64,000 nt of DNA from Laspinema palackyanum D2a (GTDB lineage Bacteria > Cyanobacteriota > Cyanobacteriia > Cyanobacteriales > Laspinemataceae), in contig JAMXFF010000002.1 in NCBI GenBank assembly GCA_025370845.1, positions 24,242 to 88,241 of the forward strand. Direction: 5' to 3'. Within the stretch, counting starts at the first letter, position 1; every line of letters begins with the position of its first letter. The notes below the pieces were generated by a model. The model was given only the letters and a program-made list of their open reading frames with translations, made no database searches and was not told the DNA's origin. A program made the position numbers and the translations under genes. Shown in pieces: positions 1 through 10,164 of this stretch.

Positions 1-924
1 GCCGTTGAGCAGACGTTGGACAGCTTTTTTAACAGCCCGAAATTGTTGGTAACGACCGACGATTTTGAGGGTCTCGCCTTTGTCGTTGACACGGAACAGG
101 GTGAAGTTGTGGATAATTTCCAGGAGGTTGGCGCGATCGCACATTCCAGCAACTAGGCGCTGTTGGTCGTTGGGGGAACTGCTGCCGTGATCTAAATCTT
201 CTAGGGTGCGGGGGTAGGGGTCAGCCCAGCGATAAAAGTATTTTTCGGTGCGGGTGGTGATGGTGCCAAATTTGGCTTGATTGCGACAGGTGGCGATGAT
301 GAACTGGTTGAAGTAGAACAGTTCGGGGTTGCCCTCGCCTTTGTTCCCGCGCTGTTCGCTGTAGCGCATCATCTGGTCGATCGCCTCGGGGATGGGTTCC
401 TGGGTTTTGGGGGATTTGCACTCAATGACGACGACGGGCAAACCGTTGAGGAACAGGACGATATCGGGAATGATATGATTTTCGGTGCCGAGAATGCGGA
501 CTTTGAACTGACAGACAGCGATGTAGCGGTTGTTTGCGGGGCGCTCAAAGTCGATAATTGTGACGTTGGGGCTGGTTTCCCCAGTTTGGCGATTTTCCGA
601 GACACTGGGGTTTAGTTGCAGCAGGTTAAAGATGTGGCCGTTATTTTCTAGGAGGTTATTACTGGGAAAGTGGGCGGTGAGTTGTTTGATAACCTCTTCA
701 GCTTGGTCGTCTTCCAGCCAGGGGTTGATGGTTTGGAGTTGCGATCTCAATACCGGAAACAGAACGACTTGGCGGAAGGTTTCCCGGTAGCTGTCCGAGG
801 GTTTCTGTCCTCTCTCTAGGTCTAAGATTTCCCACCCCAACCCGGCAAGTTGGTCGAGCAAAGGTTTCTCAACATGATTGCGTTCGTCAATTTTAAGAGC
901 TTTGGGAGTTTTGTCGGGTTTCAT
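1..924 (-). CDS. hsdR: Type I restriction enzyme R subunit, N-terminal part (runs off window)
   Basis: An open frame of 308 codons starts at the ATG at 924 and reads leftwards off the window without a stop, so only the N-terminus is present. It carries the HsdR nuclease region: IPDIVLFLNGLPVVVIECK at about residues 164-182 holds the D...E-x-K catalytic signature, followed by QMMRYSEQRG and NPELFYFNQFIIATCR. HsdR is the motor and endonuclease subunit that translocates and cuts unmodified DNA. It lies last in the order hsdM-hsdS-AlbA_2 protein-hsdR, all on the minus strand, which supports the call. The gap of about 100 bp to the upstream gene contains 10-bp direct repeats. Confidence 0.95.
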   Translation of the reverse strand, partial: MKPDKTPKALKIDERNHVEKPLLDQLAGLGWEILDLERGQKPSDSYRETFRQVVLFPVLRSQLQTINPWLEDDQAEEVIKQLTAHFPSNNLLENNGHIFNLLQLNPSVSENRQTGETSPNVTIIDFERPANNRYIAVCQFKVRILGTENHIIPDIVLFLNGLPVVVIECKSPKTQEPIPEAIDQMMRYSEQRGNKGEGNPELFYFNQFIIATCRNQAKFGTITTRTEKYFYRWADPYPRTLEDLDHGSSSPNDQQRLVAGMCDRANLLEIIHNFTLFRVNDKGETLKIVGRYQQFRAVKKAVQRLLNG

Positions 925-980
925 AATCTGGGTGTTGACTGCTGTTTTAGACAAATCGCCAAGAATTGGATAACAAAATC

Positions 981-1026
981 CGTTTACATCCGTTTATATC
1001 CGTTTACATCCGTTTACATCCGTTTA
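981..1026. repeat. Tandem 10-bp direct repeat (CGTTTACATC, four and a half units)
   Basis: The unit CGTTTACATC is repeated at 981, 991 (one base changed to CGTTTATATC), 1001 and 1011, with a partial CGTTTA at 1021. The array lies between hsdR and its upstream neighbour and covers the last codon and stop of that neighbour. The 10-bp spacing puts each copy on the same face of the helix, so it could be a protein-binding array, but unit-number slippage is equally possible. Confidence 0.85.
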
Positions 1027-2673
1027 TCCGAGGCGATAAAGGGCATTGCGTCCTTTACCTTCTAGGACAATGGCCCCCTTATCCTTAAGTCGCTTGAGCA
1101 ACATTTTGGCCTGCCCTTCTGATAAACGACACAGATCCATTACTTCAGATCTCCTGATTTGACCATGCTGCTCTACATAACTGATCACCATTTGCTCATG
1201 TTGGAGGGCTGAAAATGCCGCTTGACGAGTATATTCGGCTTGATTTCCGGTGGCTTGATAAACAGTCGGGGTAAAGGTATAGGTACGGTTGTTTGTGCCG
1301 TGGGCTTGGATCAGACCGAGTTCATTGAGAACTTCGAGCGTTTTGCGAGCTTGAGACGGAGTGCGGTGGATGGCTGTGGCTAGTTGCGCGGCACTGAGTC
1401 GCTTGGCTTCGCGGAGTGTGGCTAGGGCAATCAGGCTATCAATGGGGAGAGATTTGCCTTGGCGGTTTTCTTCTTCAACAACAAGGCGGAGAAATTTCAA
1501 GTCGGCGTCGGCGGTGGCGAGGTGGAGGACAACGCTAGTGTTACTGGTATCGCTGTAATCGGGGGCGGGTCGTCCAAACCGCAGGAGTCCGCGATAGATG
1601 CTATCGATGCCGCGTCCCGATCGCTCTACGATGCCGATCCGTTTCATGGCATCCGCTAGGCACAGATTACGGGGGCGCGGTTCGGTTGTCAGCAAATTGG
1701 CGAGGGTGACTCCTTCGACCAAACCGCCTGGGTTACTGACGCTCAGGGCTTCGTCTTCGAGGCGGACATGGACGGCCCCGAGTTGGTGATAGTCGCGATG
1801 GATGAGGGCGTTGGCGATCGCTTCCCGAAATGCGCTCATGTCCACTTTAGGAATAGGGACGCGAAACAGCCCGATTTGAATTTCTTGTTCGGGGTTGTAG
1901 GGGCGAAAGTTGGTTTCGAGCCAGTCGAGGGCTTTGAGGAGAGGAAAGCGTCGAAATTCGTTAAATCGCACGGCTTCCTGTGCCAAGACTTGAAAGGCGA
2001 ATTCATGGGTGGGAACTAACTCCCGAAGGGCGGTTTCTCGACCGATGAGGAGCAGTCCGGTGAGGGTGGGGATGCGACTGCCATCGGGTTGGCGGCGGGT
2101 GAAGCCCAAGGCTCCATCCAGTGCTTCGTCGTCGAGTTCGAGTAAAGGGCGATCGCCTCCGTAGCTTTGGATGCACTGACGCAACCGATCGCGTTCTAAG
2201 GGGTCAAAGTCTTGTAGGGTACTCTCAGCAACGGGTTGGGCGGATACATCGGTCAGACCGAAGCGACTGGCGCGACTAATGCGATCATGGGGCAAGATAG
2301 GAACACATTCGGGGGTTTCGTCAGGTTTGAGGCGACGACGTAAATACACGCCGTTACTGGTGGCAATTTCTCCTCTGGCTTGGGGGATTTGGATGCGGGC
2401 GACGGTTATGCTCTCTAGGGTAATGGCTTCGACTTGGACAGAGAGAGAGGGGGCGGTTCGCGCTGCCACAAGACCCACTAAATAGTTAAGTTGTGAACGG
2501 CTGGAGTGTAGTCCGGTGGGCGTTCCGTCGTCTTCTACACCTAACCACAATTCGCCGCCTTCGGTGTTGGCAAGGCAGGTAATGGCTTCGATTAAATCCC
2601 GATCTGACAGTTTGTTTCTGTCGCTTTTAAATTCGACGGTGAGGCTTTCCTGGGCGGGAAGTTGGGGAGTCAT
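1024..2673 (-). CDS. AlbA_2 (Schlafen-type) DNA-binding / divergent ATPase protein
   Basis: 549 aa. The N-terminus (VEFKSDRNKLSDRDLIEAI, then NTEGGELWLGVEDDG) is the AlbA_2 domain found in Schlafen-like and RecG-like regulators. The middle has the GHKL/HATPase_c_4 pattern: FREAIANALIHRDY, then LSVSNPGGLVEG, then GIVERSGRGIDSIYR. The C-terminus holds winged-helix-like segments. Such proteins are ATP-binding regulators, and some occur inside type I RM operons, so a role in controlling or assisting this system is likely but inferred. The start overlaps the hsdS stop by 4 bp (ATGA), implying translational coupling. The last codons lie in a 10-bp direct-repeat array. Confidence 0.85.
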   Translation of the reverse strand: MTPQLPAQESLTVEFKSDRNKLSDRDLIEAITCLANTEGGELWLGVEDDGTPTGLHSSRSQLNYLVGLVAARTAPSLSVQVEAITLESITVARIQIPQARGEIATSNGVYLRRRLKPDETPECVPILPHDRISRASRFGLTDVSAQPVAESTLQDFDPLERDRLRQCIQSYGGDRPLLELDDEALDGALGFTRRQPDGSRIPTLTGLLLIGRETALRELVPTHEFAFQVLAQEAVRFNEFRRFPLLKALDWLETNFRPYNPEQEIQIGLFRVPIPKVDMSAFREAIANALIHRDYHQLGAVHVRLEDEALSVSNPGGLVEGVTLANLLTTEPRPRNLCLADAMKRIGIVERSGRGIDSIYRGLLRFGRPAPDYSDTSNTSVVLHLATADADLKFLRLVVEEENRQGKSLPIDSLIALATLREAKRLSAAQLATAIHRTPSQARKTLEVLNELGLIQAHGTNNRTYTFTPTVYQATGNQAEYTRQAAFSALQHEQMVISYVEQHGQIRRSEVMDLCRLSEGQAKMLLKRLKDKGAIVLEGKGRNALYRLG

Positions 2674-3950
2674 GAGTCTGTACCTCCACTGTTTTCCAGT
2701 AATGGGGTGACGCGGACTTTCCCGGTTAGGAGGTCTTGCATAAGTCCGGTTTTGAGCGCAGATAGTTTTTGAAGTATTAGCTCTTCATTTGCTTGACTGG
2801 AATCTAAGGAATTGTATAGCTCTCCAATTATTCTCTGTTCTTGTGGCTTTGGTGTGGGAATTTTTAAGGGTCTCAATACTTCAAGGTTTATGTTCTTTTG
2901 AGCGCTTTGAGGAGCCAATCCATCAAGTACAGGTTTAAAATGACGAATCATCATCTCAACAAAGCGAGTATTATTAGGCTTGAAAACCTTCACACCAACA
3001 ACACTATCCGGAAAAAACATAGAAATACCCAGAATAGCTGTGTCTGCTATATTCGCCGCGATAGTAACTGCGATCGTATTTTTTGGAAACTCCTTACTTA
3101 CTAACGTCCCTCTATCATTAAGAGTCTGTGTATATTTGTAAACTATGCGACCAATATGAGAGGTTATATCTCCAGTCTGAATAAAGGGATGGTCACCACC
3201 ATAAAATTTCGGATCGTTTCGTGGCCGATGAGTAAACTTACCCCGATCAACTTCTGCCAAGTCTGCGAGTGTTTTAACATCCCACTCCACAGGAATACGA
3301 CCGATCGCACTATCCTTAAACTCGTGGGTTTCTTCGCTGCGAATATTGCCATTTTCGTCGATGCCCTTGGTCAGCAAGTCCTGCATCAGTCCGGTTTTGA
3401 TGCGCTGCTGTTTGGCGATGAGGACTTCGGTTTGGGCGATAGCGCGATCGACTGTAGAGAGAACCTCGGCAATTTTTTCCTGCTCTTTTTTGTCCTGCGG
3501 ATGATAAACAATAAATCGTTTAACTGCACTAGCACTTAAATTGCTTTGCGTTGTTTGAGAAGATAAATTTATAACTGAATCATGAATATACTCCAACCAG
3601 TAGTAAAGATATTCTTGCTTGATTAACTCGTCATCAACAATCATTGCCAGTATCGCCTGATTGGTTGCAACCCGCAGTGTATTGATTCGGACTAGACCTA
3701 ATGTTGCATATATTGAATAGAGTAAAGAATTTTCTGGCACTAACCAAGCGTTCGACTTTTTCAATCCTTCATTTGTTATTCTTTTTGTAGTATTTAATAA
3801 ATATTTTTGGCTTCCGCTCATGTCTTCGATTGTAACAAAAGGAATCTCTCCATTATAAAAAGATTCTTTCGACGTATCTGGAGTACCCCCAGATTTCATA
3901 ACTTTTACAAGAGAAATTAAATTATTTTTTCTCCAAATTTCTGTGGTCAT
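2670..3950 (-). CDS. hsdS: Type I restriction enzyme specificity subunit S
   Basis: 426 aa. HsdS sets the DNA target of the methylase and restriction complexes. The protein has the usual two-half architecture: two target-recognition regions, each followed by a conserved helical spacer. The first spacer ends in [14 protein letters not shown] near residue 200 and the second in [14 protein letters not shown] near residue 408, an internal repeat typical of the family. Motifs such as [20 protein letters not shown] and [20 protein letters not shown] fit. The codon overlaps with hsdM upstream and the AlbA_2 gene downstream (4 bp each) show one operon. Length is normal for the family. Confidence 0.95.
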   Translation of the reverse strand: MTTEIWRKNNLISLVKVMKSGGTPDTSKESFYNGEIPFVTIEDMSGSQKYLLNTTKRITNEGLKKSNAWLVPENSLLYSIYATLGLVRINTLRVATNQAILAMIVDDELIKQEYLYYWLEYIHDSVINLSSQTTQSNLSASAVKRFIVYHPQDKKEQEKIAEVLSTVDRAIAQTEVLIAKQQRIKTGLMQDLLTKGIDENGNIRSEETHEFKDSAIGRIPVEWDVKTLADLAEVDRGKFTHRPRNDPKFYGGDHPFIQTGDITSHIGRIVYKYTQTLNDRGTLVSKEFPKNTIAVTIAANIADTAILGISMFFPDSVVGVKVFKPNNTRFVEMMIRHFKPVLDGLAPQSAQKNINLEVLRPLKIPTPKPQEQRIIGELYNSLDSSQANEELILQKLSALKTGLMQDLLTGKVRVTPLLENSGGTDS

Positions 3951-6628
3951 AACTCCAAATACCCCAACTTACTCAAATACTCATTTAACGTCTTCAGCGT
4001 CTCCTCCCGTTCCGCCTCCAACTCCTGACTCGATACCGCATATTTATCCCAAAACTTCTCAACCAAAGCAATCAGCGATCGCTTCTCCACATTCAAATAC
4101 CGAGTTAACTGCTCCTTCACCCAGTCGTAAAGTTTCCTCAAAATCAACGTTTTCGCTTCTTCCTGGGTCAGTTGTCCGCCACTCTGAGTCATAAAGTCAT
4201 CGACCCGCTTGAGTCGTTCCTCCAGCGCCGTTTTATCCTTAGTCAGAGCATTGATTTTTTTCTTGTCCTTTTTGTTGTCCGAGTCGAGTTCCACAAGCTG
4301 CTCTTGGACTTGCTCGATCAACTGGTCGATTTCCAGTTTTATCTCGCGATCGCCGACCCGCTTCAACTGCAGTTTTTGCTCAAATTCCGTTTTTTCCTCT
4401 TTCAGCTTCGATTTTAGGGTTTTGACGCCCTTTTCTAGCCTGATAATCCCATCATATTCGGCTTTAGAGCGCTCATATTCCCGCTTTGCAGATGCTCCCG
4501 ATGCCCCTTTTAAATCATCCATCAACGCCTTCAATTCCTTCTTAATTGAAGCCACCGTTACCGTTTCATCCTCGTCTGGTTCGTAATTCGCCACCTCCTG
4601 GGCTGACTCCACCGCCTCGCTTAACTCTCCCTGAGCTGCACTAATTTGGCTTTCCAAATCCTCGATCGCCTTAGTTTCCCCCCGGAAAAACTCGTCAATC
4701 AAATAATCGTCAGGAATCAGAGAATGATGCCAACCCGTGTTAACAATCGTTTTCAGGTCGTAGCGGATTTGCTGCCACCAGTTCACAAACACCCCGGCAG
4801 ACTTAAACTCATCCAACACCCCCAACGGGATTAACTGCTGTTTCAGCCCCGCCAGCAACTCCCTCCGCACCTCCGGCATATTCTTCCCCTCTCCCAACTG
4901 GGCAAAATCATCCCTCGCCACCTGCCACCAGCTTTCTAGGGTGTCGTAATGTCCGTTGATGATATTCTGCAAATGCTCGTCTGCCTCCAATGTCGTTTTA
5001 ATCGCCGACTTTTGGGCGATCGCCTCTTGAAATGCCAGATATCCCGGACGCAATGGCTCGAACAGCCTATCAGGATCGACTCCGAAGCGATCAAACTCAC
5101 CCGCCTGGGCTATAACTTCCGCCTGGGGAATACCGCCCATCAGGTGGGCTGTGACATCCTCCGGTTCCGGTTCCGGCGTGTTATCGACATAACGGCGAAT
5201 GTTGAGGTTGTAGTCGTGCTCTTCCGCGATTTCCTGCTTGCTCACCAACCGGCTGTATTTGGGATACTCCAACTTTTGAGTGAAGACATAATCGATTTTC
5301 TCGATATCTTCCGGGCGTAGCTTGTTCTGTGCCTTGCCCTCGGCATATTCGCGATCGGCGTTGATAAACAGAATTTTGTCTTGCAGTTCGTCCGGCTTGC
5401 TCTTGTTCACCACCAACACGCAGGCAGGGATACCCGTCCCGTAAAACAGTCCCGAAGGCAAGCTGATAATCGCCTCAATCACATCCCTTTCAATCATCTC
5501 CTCGCGGATTAGCTTCTCTTTCCCGCCCCGAAACAGAACCCCGTGGGGCATGATGGTCGCCATCCGTCCCGTCGTCTTCAGACTGGCGATCATGTGCTGC
5601 ACGAACATCAAATCAGCCTTTTTTCCCGTCTCCGGGCAGAATTCCCAGAACCGATTTCTAAATTCCAGATTGGCGCGGCTGTAGTTCTGGGAAAAGGGGG
5701 GATTTGCCAGAACGCGATCGAACTTGCGGAGTTGTCCGTTCTCCACAATCTGCGGGTTTTCTAGGGTATCGCCGTTTTCAATCGTGAAATTGGTGATGTT
5801 ATGCAGGATTAGGTTCATGTTGCAGATAGACCAGACCGTGCCGTTGGAATCCTGTCCGTAGAGTGCCAAATCCTTCGGGTCTTGTCCCTGTTCTTCCACA
5901 TACTGATAGGACTGGATGAGAAAGCCCCCAGAGCCTACTGTCGGGTCATAAATGGTATTTCCCGCTTCCGGTTTAACCAGTTGCACCAACAGCCGCACCA
6001 CTTCCGCAGGGGTGTAAAATTCTCCGCCCTTCTTCCCGGCGCTATCCGCGAAAAACTTAATCAGGTATTCGTAAGCCGCCCCCAGCAGGTCGGGAAACTC
6101 AAAATTCTCGTTGACCAGAACAAACCCAGGTTGGTTGAAATGGTCGATTAAGTCCTTCCATTTCTGGTCGGGAATTTTCGTCTTTCCCTTGATCGCATTG
6201 AAGTTGATATTATTTTTGAGCACCCCCACCAGGGCATCGTTAGCATCTTCCACAGCAGCGAGGGCTTTGTTGAGCATATCCCCGATATTCTGCTTGAGGT
6301 GCTTGATTGCCGGGACTTGTACCCAGTTACCGTCCTTATCCTCATCTAGCCAAGGCTCATGCCAACGGGCGCGGGGCGGCACGAAAAAGGTGGCTCCGTA
6401 GGATTGGGGGTCTTCGAGCAATTCCGCCACCATTTCCTCGTCCAGGTGGGCATACTCGCGCTTGATTTCTTTCCGTTTGCAGTCGAACTCGTCCGACAAC
6501 CGCTTCAAGAACAGCATCCCGAAGATGAATTCTTTGAATTCGGATGCGTCCATCTTGCCGCGTAATATATCGGCGGCTCTGAACAGAAAGCCTTCAAGTT
6601 GGGAAAGAGTAATCTTTTCGTACTGCAA
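3947..6628 (-). CDS. hsdM: Type I restriction enzyme methylase subunit M with long coiled-coil tail
   Basis: 893 aa, longer than the usual 500-600. The N-terminal helical domain is followed by the SAM-dependent N6-adenine methylase core: [10 protein letters not shown] (about residues 228-237, motif I) and ANPPF (308-312, catalytic motif IV). After about residue 500 there is a long extension, with a charged heptad-rich coiled coil at about 660-830. The start is a TTG at 6628, preceded by a good AAGGCG ribosome site 7 nt upstream; no better ATG exists at the domain start. It is the first gene of the hsdM-hsdS-AlbA_2-hsdR operon. The extra coiled coil may stabilise the complex or carry an added function; that is inference. 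Confidence 0.95.
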   Translation of the reverse strand: MQYEKITLSQLEGFLFRAADILRGKMDASEFKEFIFGMLFLKRLSDEFDCKRKEIKREYAHLDEEMVAELLEDPQSYGATFFVPPRARWHEPWLDEDKDGNWVQVPAIKHLKQNIGDMLNKALAAVEDANDALVGVLKNNINFNAIKGKTKIPDQKWKDLIDHFNQPGFVLVNENFEFPDLLGAAYEYLIKFFADSAGKKGGEFYTPAEVVRLLVQLVKPEAGNTIYDPTVGSGGFLIQSYQYVEEQGQDPKDLALYGQDSNGTVWSICNMNLILHNITNFTIENGDTLENPQIVENGQLRKFDRVLANPPFSQNYSRANLEFRNRFWEFCPETGKKADLMFVQHMIASLKTTGRMATIMPHGVLFRGGKEKLIREEMIERDVIEAIISLPSGLFYGTGIPACVLVVNKSKPDELQDKILFINADREYAEGKAQNKLRPEDIEKIDYVFTQKLEYPKYSRLVSKQEIAEEHDYNLNIRRYVDNTPEPEPEDVTAHLMGGIPQAEVIAQAGEFDRFGVDPDRLFEPLRPGYLAFQEAIAQKSAIKTTLEADEHLQNIINGHYDTLESWWQVARDDFAQLGEGKNMPEVRRELLAGLKQQLIPLGVLDEFKSAGVFVNWWQQIRYDLKTIVNTGWHHSLIPDDYLIDEFFRGETKAIEDLESQISAAQGELSEAVESAQEVANYEPDEDETVTVASIKKELKALMDDLKGASGASAKREYERSKAEYDGIIRLEKGVKTLKSKLKEEKTEFEQKLQLKRVGDREIKLEIDQLIEQVQEQLVELDSDNKKDKKKINALTKDKTALEERLKRVDDFMTQSGGQLTQEEAKTLILRKLYDWVKEQLTRYLNVEKRSLIALVEKFWDKYAVSSQELEAEREETLKTLNEYLSKLGYLEL

Positions 6629-7005
6629 GGTATCGCCTTTTCTAAAACTGGGTAGTTGCTCCTGTTTTATTAAAACTCAATATCCGTCCCTTCTCGATTT
6701 ATAGCCGCAAAACTTTAAATTTCCCCAAAACGGGCCGTGCATAAAAGGGGCCTATCCTACCGAGGCACGAGACTTTGCTATTGTGCTGATTCGGGAATGC
6801 GATCGCCTCACACTCAGCCCAAACCGTTTCTGAGTAAAAACCCACAGCAACGATGGCGGCAACTGACAAACTCCGCGATCGCCCTTGGCATTGAGGGCCG
6901 TCGTTGACTCCATCTCAACTCCTGAAGATGAGGGTCCCATTGCCTCCTGCCAACGTTAATAAATTGTCGATACCATTCAACTCTTTAGAAGGCTAGGATA
7001 CTTGA
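6629..7005. other. Non-coding divergent intergenic region
   Basis: About 375 bp between divergent hsdM (minus) and the first XRE gene (plus). It must hold both promoters, but I see no strong consensus boxes. It includes two HIP1-type GCGATCGC sites and short scraps of open frame (for example 6752-6940 on minus) that I do not trust as genes. It marks the boundary between the GC-richer RM operon and the accessory block. Confidence 0.5.
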
Positions 7006-7281
7006 ATGCTAAACAAAATGATTTTGCCAACGGAGCAAATGGACATTCAAAAGCCTGAAATTATCTGCCATCTTGACAAGTTGATGCAGCAACGGGGACT
7101 CACCCAACAACAGTTAAGCGAGGACACCGGAATTGCTCCGGCAGGTATCCGCGCTTATCAGTACAATAGCTTCCGCAGGATAGACATGGCAACACTTTCA
7201 ACCATCGCCGGATACTTTCAATTAAAGACTTTCGATGATTTATTCTCAATGGTTTACAAAGAACATCCAAAAAATCCTTGA
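7006..7281 (+). CDS. Small XRE-family helix-turn-helix regulator, copy 1
   Basis: 91 aa. CHLDKLMQQRGLTQQQLSED followed by TGIAPAGIRAYQYNSFRRID is a Cro/C1-type helix-turn-helix covering most of the protein. The same pattern (CNLD.LM..RGLTQ..L..ETGLS...IR..Q.N...RID) recurs in the next two plus-strand genes, so these are paralogues. A second in-frame ATG at 7039 (MDIQKPEI) is a possible alternative start. A short inverted repeat just downstream (TAGCAT-GGTAGT-ATGCTA, 7293-7310) and ACTATC-CTA-GATAGT near 7380 are candidate operators. Likely a DNA-binding repressor acting on this cluster, by family inference. Confidence 0.8.
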   Translation: MLNKMILPTEQMDIQKPEIICHLDKLMQQRGLTQQQLSEDTGIAPAGIRAYQYNSFRRIDMATLSTIAGYFQLKTFDDLFSMVYKEHPKNP

Positions 7282-7435
7282 CGAAAAATTAGCATGGTAG
7301 TATGCTAGTCTATTATGTAAAGTGATGACCGGCGCGATCGCCTTCCAAAGCAAAACCCCTTAGTGGGATGGGTCTAATCTACTATCCTAGATAGTTAGAT
7401 AGCTAAAATCCAAGACCATCCAAAAGGACTAACCA

Positions 7436-7660
7436 GTGGGAAGAGAAATCAAATGCAACCTAGACCAATTTATGGCCAGCAAAGGACTCACCCAACTTGA
7501 CTTAAAAAGAGAAACCGGCTTGAGTCCCATCACAGTTCGGGCCTTGCAGAATAACCGCTTTAGTCGAATCGACAAGGCCAGCTTAGAAAAGCTACTTGAT
7601 TTCTTTGAGGTTGACTCCCTCGACCAATTCTTTACAATTCTTCACAACGAAGATGTGTAA
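7436..7660 (+). CDS. Small XRE-family helix-turn-helix regulator, copy 2 (GTG start)
   Basis: 74 aa. Starts at a GTG preceded by AAAGGACT, a good ribosome site at the right distance; no ATG is available. CNLDQFMASKGLTQLDLKRE followed by TGLSPITVRALQNNRFSRID is the helix-turn-helix shared with its two neighbours. It is followed by the same leader sequence (AAAAAAGAGCGGTAC...CCGCCC) and the same ATGAATAGCCT gene start that follow copy 3, so copies 2 and 3 are parts of a duplicated block. Probably a repressor of the downstream 609-aa gene or its family; inference. Confidence 0.75.
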   Translation: MGREIKCNLDQFMASKGLTQLDLKRETGLSPITVRALQNNRFSRIDKASLEKLLDFFEVDSLDQFFTILHNEDV

Positions 7661-7741
7661 ATAAGTACACATCTAGTTTAAGCTACAAAAAAGAGCGGTA
7701 CTACCCGCCCTAAACAACATAAATACTGCATCAACCCTATC

Positions 7742-7890
7742 ATGAATAGCCTACAAGCATCTACAGCTAAACCGTTTTTTACCTCGATTCCGCTAAACCT
7801 CCGTTTAGATTACGACTACAGTAATTTGGGTTTCCAGGAACTCCAAACGATAGCCTAGGAGAGGTTAAAACAGTTTTTCAGCCGTTCATT
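7742..7890 (+). pseudogene. Truncated duplicate of the 609-aa coiled-coil gene
   Basis: Reads MNSLQASTAKPFFTSIPLNL and continues 38 codons with almost the same sequence as the start of the gene at 8335, then hits TAG at 7856 (the intact gene has a CTG-GAG there). Similarity continues to about 7890 and stops. The upstream leader is duplicated too. This is the decayed remnant of a tandem duplication. Confidence 0.85.
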
Positions 7891-7948
7891 GGATCCGGAG
7901 AGATTAGTCGATTAAAATACTATCCGTCACCTAAAAGGCGGATTGTTC

Positions 7949-8254
7949 ATGGATAATTCCAACAAACGACAACCACCCCCACTCCCAGATGAACGCCCTG
8001 CCGTACTTAAGTTTGGTTCAGAGATTGAAATCGTCTGCAATTTAGACGCCATCATGCAATCCCGGGGAATCAGTCAAATGGCCCTAAGCCAGGAAACCGG
8101 ACTCTCGGCAAGCGTGATTCGTTCTTATCAACGCAATTCAGCCCGACGCTGGGATGCAGGAACGATTCAGGCATTGATTGCATACTTTCATCTCTCCAGT
8201 CTAGACGAACTGTTTACAATTCGTTATAAAAAAGGGGTGACAGACAAACTATAG
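7949..8254 (+). CDS. Small XRE-family helix-turn-helix regulator, copy 3
   Basis: 101 aa from the ATG at 7949, which has AAGGCGG seven nt upstream; an earlier in-frame TTG at 7943 would lie on the ribosome site, so I reject it. After a proline-rich leader comes CNLDAIMQSRGISQMALSQE and TGLSASVIRSYQRNSARRWD, the same helix-turn-helix as copies 1 and 2. A direct repeat CTATAGTTTA (two copies, about 8250-8269) lies at the gene end. Position directly before the 609-aa gene suggests it controls it; inferred from context only. Confidence 0.8.
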   Translation: MDNSNKRQPPPLPDERPAVLKFGSEIEIVCNLDAIMQSRGISQMALSQETGLSASVIRSYQRNSARRWDAGTIQALIAYFHLSSLDELFTIRYKKGVTDKL

Positions 8255-8334
8255 TTTACTATAGTTTAACAAGAGCGACAAAAAAGAGCGGTACCACCCG
8301 CCCTAGCCATAAATATTTCTAAGGTCATCATACC

Positions 8335-10164
8335 ATGAATAGCCTGCAAGCATCTACAGCTAAACCCTGTTTTAGCTCAATTCCGCTAAACCTGCGTTTA
8401 GAGTACGACTACAGTAATTTTGGTTCACAGGAACTCCAAACGATAGCCCTGGAGACCTTACAACAATTTTTCGGATTTGTTCACCACACTTTTGTTAGGG
8501 GCCTAGAGATTGGGCGCAGTTTCCGGCAAATCCTCCAAGAACTTTGCGAAGAGAATGGTTCGACCGAAGGGGCTCAACTGTTTGACGAGTGGCTAGAATC
8601 CTCCGACTTCGGGGGTTCGACTTGGATGGCCCGGTCGCTCATCCAAGTTTCCCAATGGTTTGATAGCCAACGTCAACGCATCCAGAAGCTCATCCTCAAC
8701 TCGGTCCAATCCTGGTCCATCAGCGCTGTCAAAGAACTTACTAAAATTAGCGATGAGCACCTGCTCGTAAAATTGCTCAAATCGGGCAAACAAACCGTCG
8801 CCAGCATCCGTCAGACCCGGAAAACGATTACTTTAGGACAGCCCGCCACCCTTGCCGATTGGCGTTTAATTTCCTACGCTTCTTGCGAAATGGATGAGGA
8901 AAGTTTAGCGACCCTGCAAGCAGAGGCGTTACGTCTAGCTCAAATGTCCCAACCGAACGCTGCCGAGTCGGTGGTCCTCACCGACCATCTGGTTGAAGCG
9001 GTCCAAACCTTGACTGAGTGGAATATTTCCAAACTAATCAAACCCCAACATAAACGCAAAACTAACCCGGCGATTAGCGCCTTCCTCTCCAACTGTGGTG
9101 ACCCCAATGAAGTAGTCCCGGAAGCGCAACTCCAATGGATAGAGCGCGGGTTGGGGTTGGACGCCAAGGCTTCCCAAGAATTTCGGGCTTGCGTCCAGAA
9201 TTTAGCCCAAGCTGAAGCAGGAAACTCGGGCAAGGCCGTAGCCAAGCATCATCATCTCCAACAAGCCTTAGCCCAACAAAAACTCGCTCCAGCCGTCCCC
9301 AAATCTTCAGACCGAATGGCGCAACTGGAACGGCAAGTTCGGGACCTTTCGGCGCAACTCAAGGAAGCCGACAAAGCGATGGCCCTGATTCATGCACTCC
9401 AAGCCCAGCGCGATCGCCTCGAACAAGAAAACCAAGAACTCCAAGGACTTATCCAGGAAAATGCCCAGAAAGATTTAGAGATTCACCTACTCCAACAACA
9501 ATTAGCTCAAGTCGAAGCCACCCGGTCTGATGCAGTCCTGGAGCAGTTAAGACAGCAGAATCAACAACTGCTAAGTCAACTTGACCAAACCCAGCAACGT
9601 TACGACGCTCTAACTTCAGAGATGGCGGCATCCAAACAAAATATGAAGTACAGCGATAATTCAACTTTGGTCGCCAAAGTCATGGCCTTAGAAGCCGAAT
9701 TAGCCGAACAAACACAAAACTCCCAACAACCAACCACCCCCGCACAAAATCCCCAGGTTGAAACTTATAAATCGCTCCTGGCGCAAATGGCTCATCCCAT
9801 CCCCGCTTCTCCCGTCAACGAAGGCGATCGGGTCTTGGTCGTCAAACCGGAACATCCAGCAACCGGGGAATTTGTCACCGTAACAACTGAACCCGATTCC
9901 GTAAATTTTGTGAACATTCAAACCGATGCCGGTGCCACCTGGCATATCTGCGCGGAAGATTTGCGTTTGGAAGCAATGTTGGGCGATAGTGGCCTGGATT
10001 CTATTTCCGAAACCTTTGCCGCTGCTGCCTCGAAACAACGCCTTCCCGGTTGGACAGAAAAGGGTTATCGCAGCCCTTATGGGTTGTTCTATCGCGGTTG
10101 GGCGGCGATCGCCCAGTTTGCTGAGTCGGTCTTGCAATCGGAGTCAGCGGTGTTCATGGGGTAG
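8335..10164 (+). CDS. Unknown 609-aa protein with central coiled coil
   Basis: Not recognised. The first 300 residues are mostly helical with no motif I can name. Residues about 320-470 are glutamine/leucine-rich heptads (for example LEQENQELQGLIQENAQ) typical of a long coiled coil. The last 110 residues hold a compact beta-type segment (NEGDRVLVVKPEHPATGEFV) reminiscent of small SH3/KOW-like barrels, then an aromatic tail. KfrA-like plasmid DNA-binding proteins have a DNA-binding head plus long coiled coil, so that is one possibility, but I see no clear match. It follows an XRE gene, and its first 38 codons plus leader also exist as a broken copy at 7742. Confidence 0.75.
   Translation: MNSLQASTAKPCFSSIPLNLRLEYDYSNFGSQELQTIALETLQQFFGFVHHTFVRGLEIGRSFRQILQELCEENGSTEGAQLFDEWLESSDFGGSTWMARSLIQVSQWFDSQRQRIQKLILNSVQSWSISAVKELTKISDEHLLVKLLKSGKQTVASIRQTRKTITLGQPATLADWRLISYASCEMDEESLATLQAEALRLAQMSQPNAAESVVLTDHLVEAVQTLTEWNISKLIKPQHKRKTNPAISAFLSNCGDPNEVVPEAQLQWIERGLGLDAKASQEFRACVQNLAQAEAGNSGKAVAKHHHLQQALAQQKLAPAVPKSSDRMAQLERQVRDLSAQLKEADKAMALIHALQAQRDRLEQENQELQGLIQENAQKDLEIHLLQQQLAQVEATRSDAVLEQLRQQNQQLLSQLDQTQQRYDALTSEMAASKQNMKYSDNSTLVAKVMALEAELAEQTQNSQQPTTPAQNPQVETYKSLLAQMAHPIPASPVNEGDRVLVVKPEHPATGEFVTVTTEPDSVNFVNIQTDAGATWHICAEDLRLEAMLGDSGLDSISETFAAAASKQRLPGWTEKGYRSPYGLFYRGWAAIAQFAESVLQSESAVFMG

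Noticed and set aside
6752..6940. 62-codon minus-strand frame upstream of hsdM
   Set aside because: No ribosome site, no recognisable protein pattern, spans HIP1 sites; probably chance or an old remnant.
7686..7712. Terminator between XRE copy 2 and the following gene start
   Set aside because: GCGG/CCGC hairpin has its A run on the wrong side for plus-strand transcription; it would only work for a minus-strand transcript, and none is expected.
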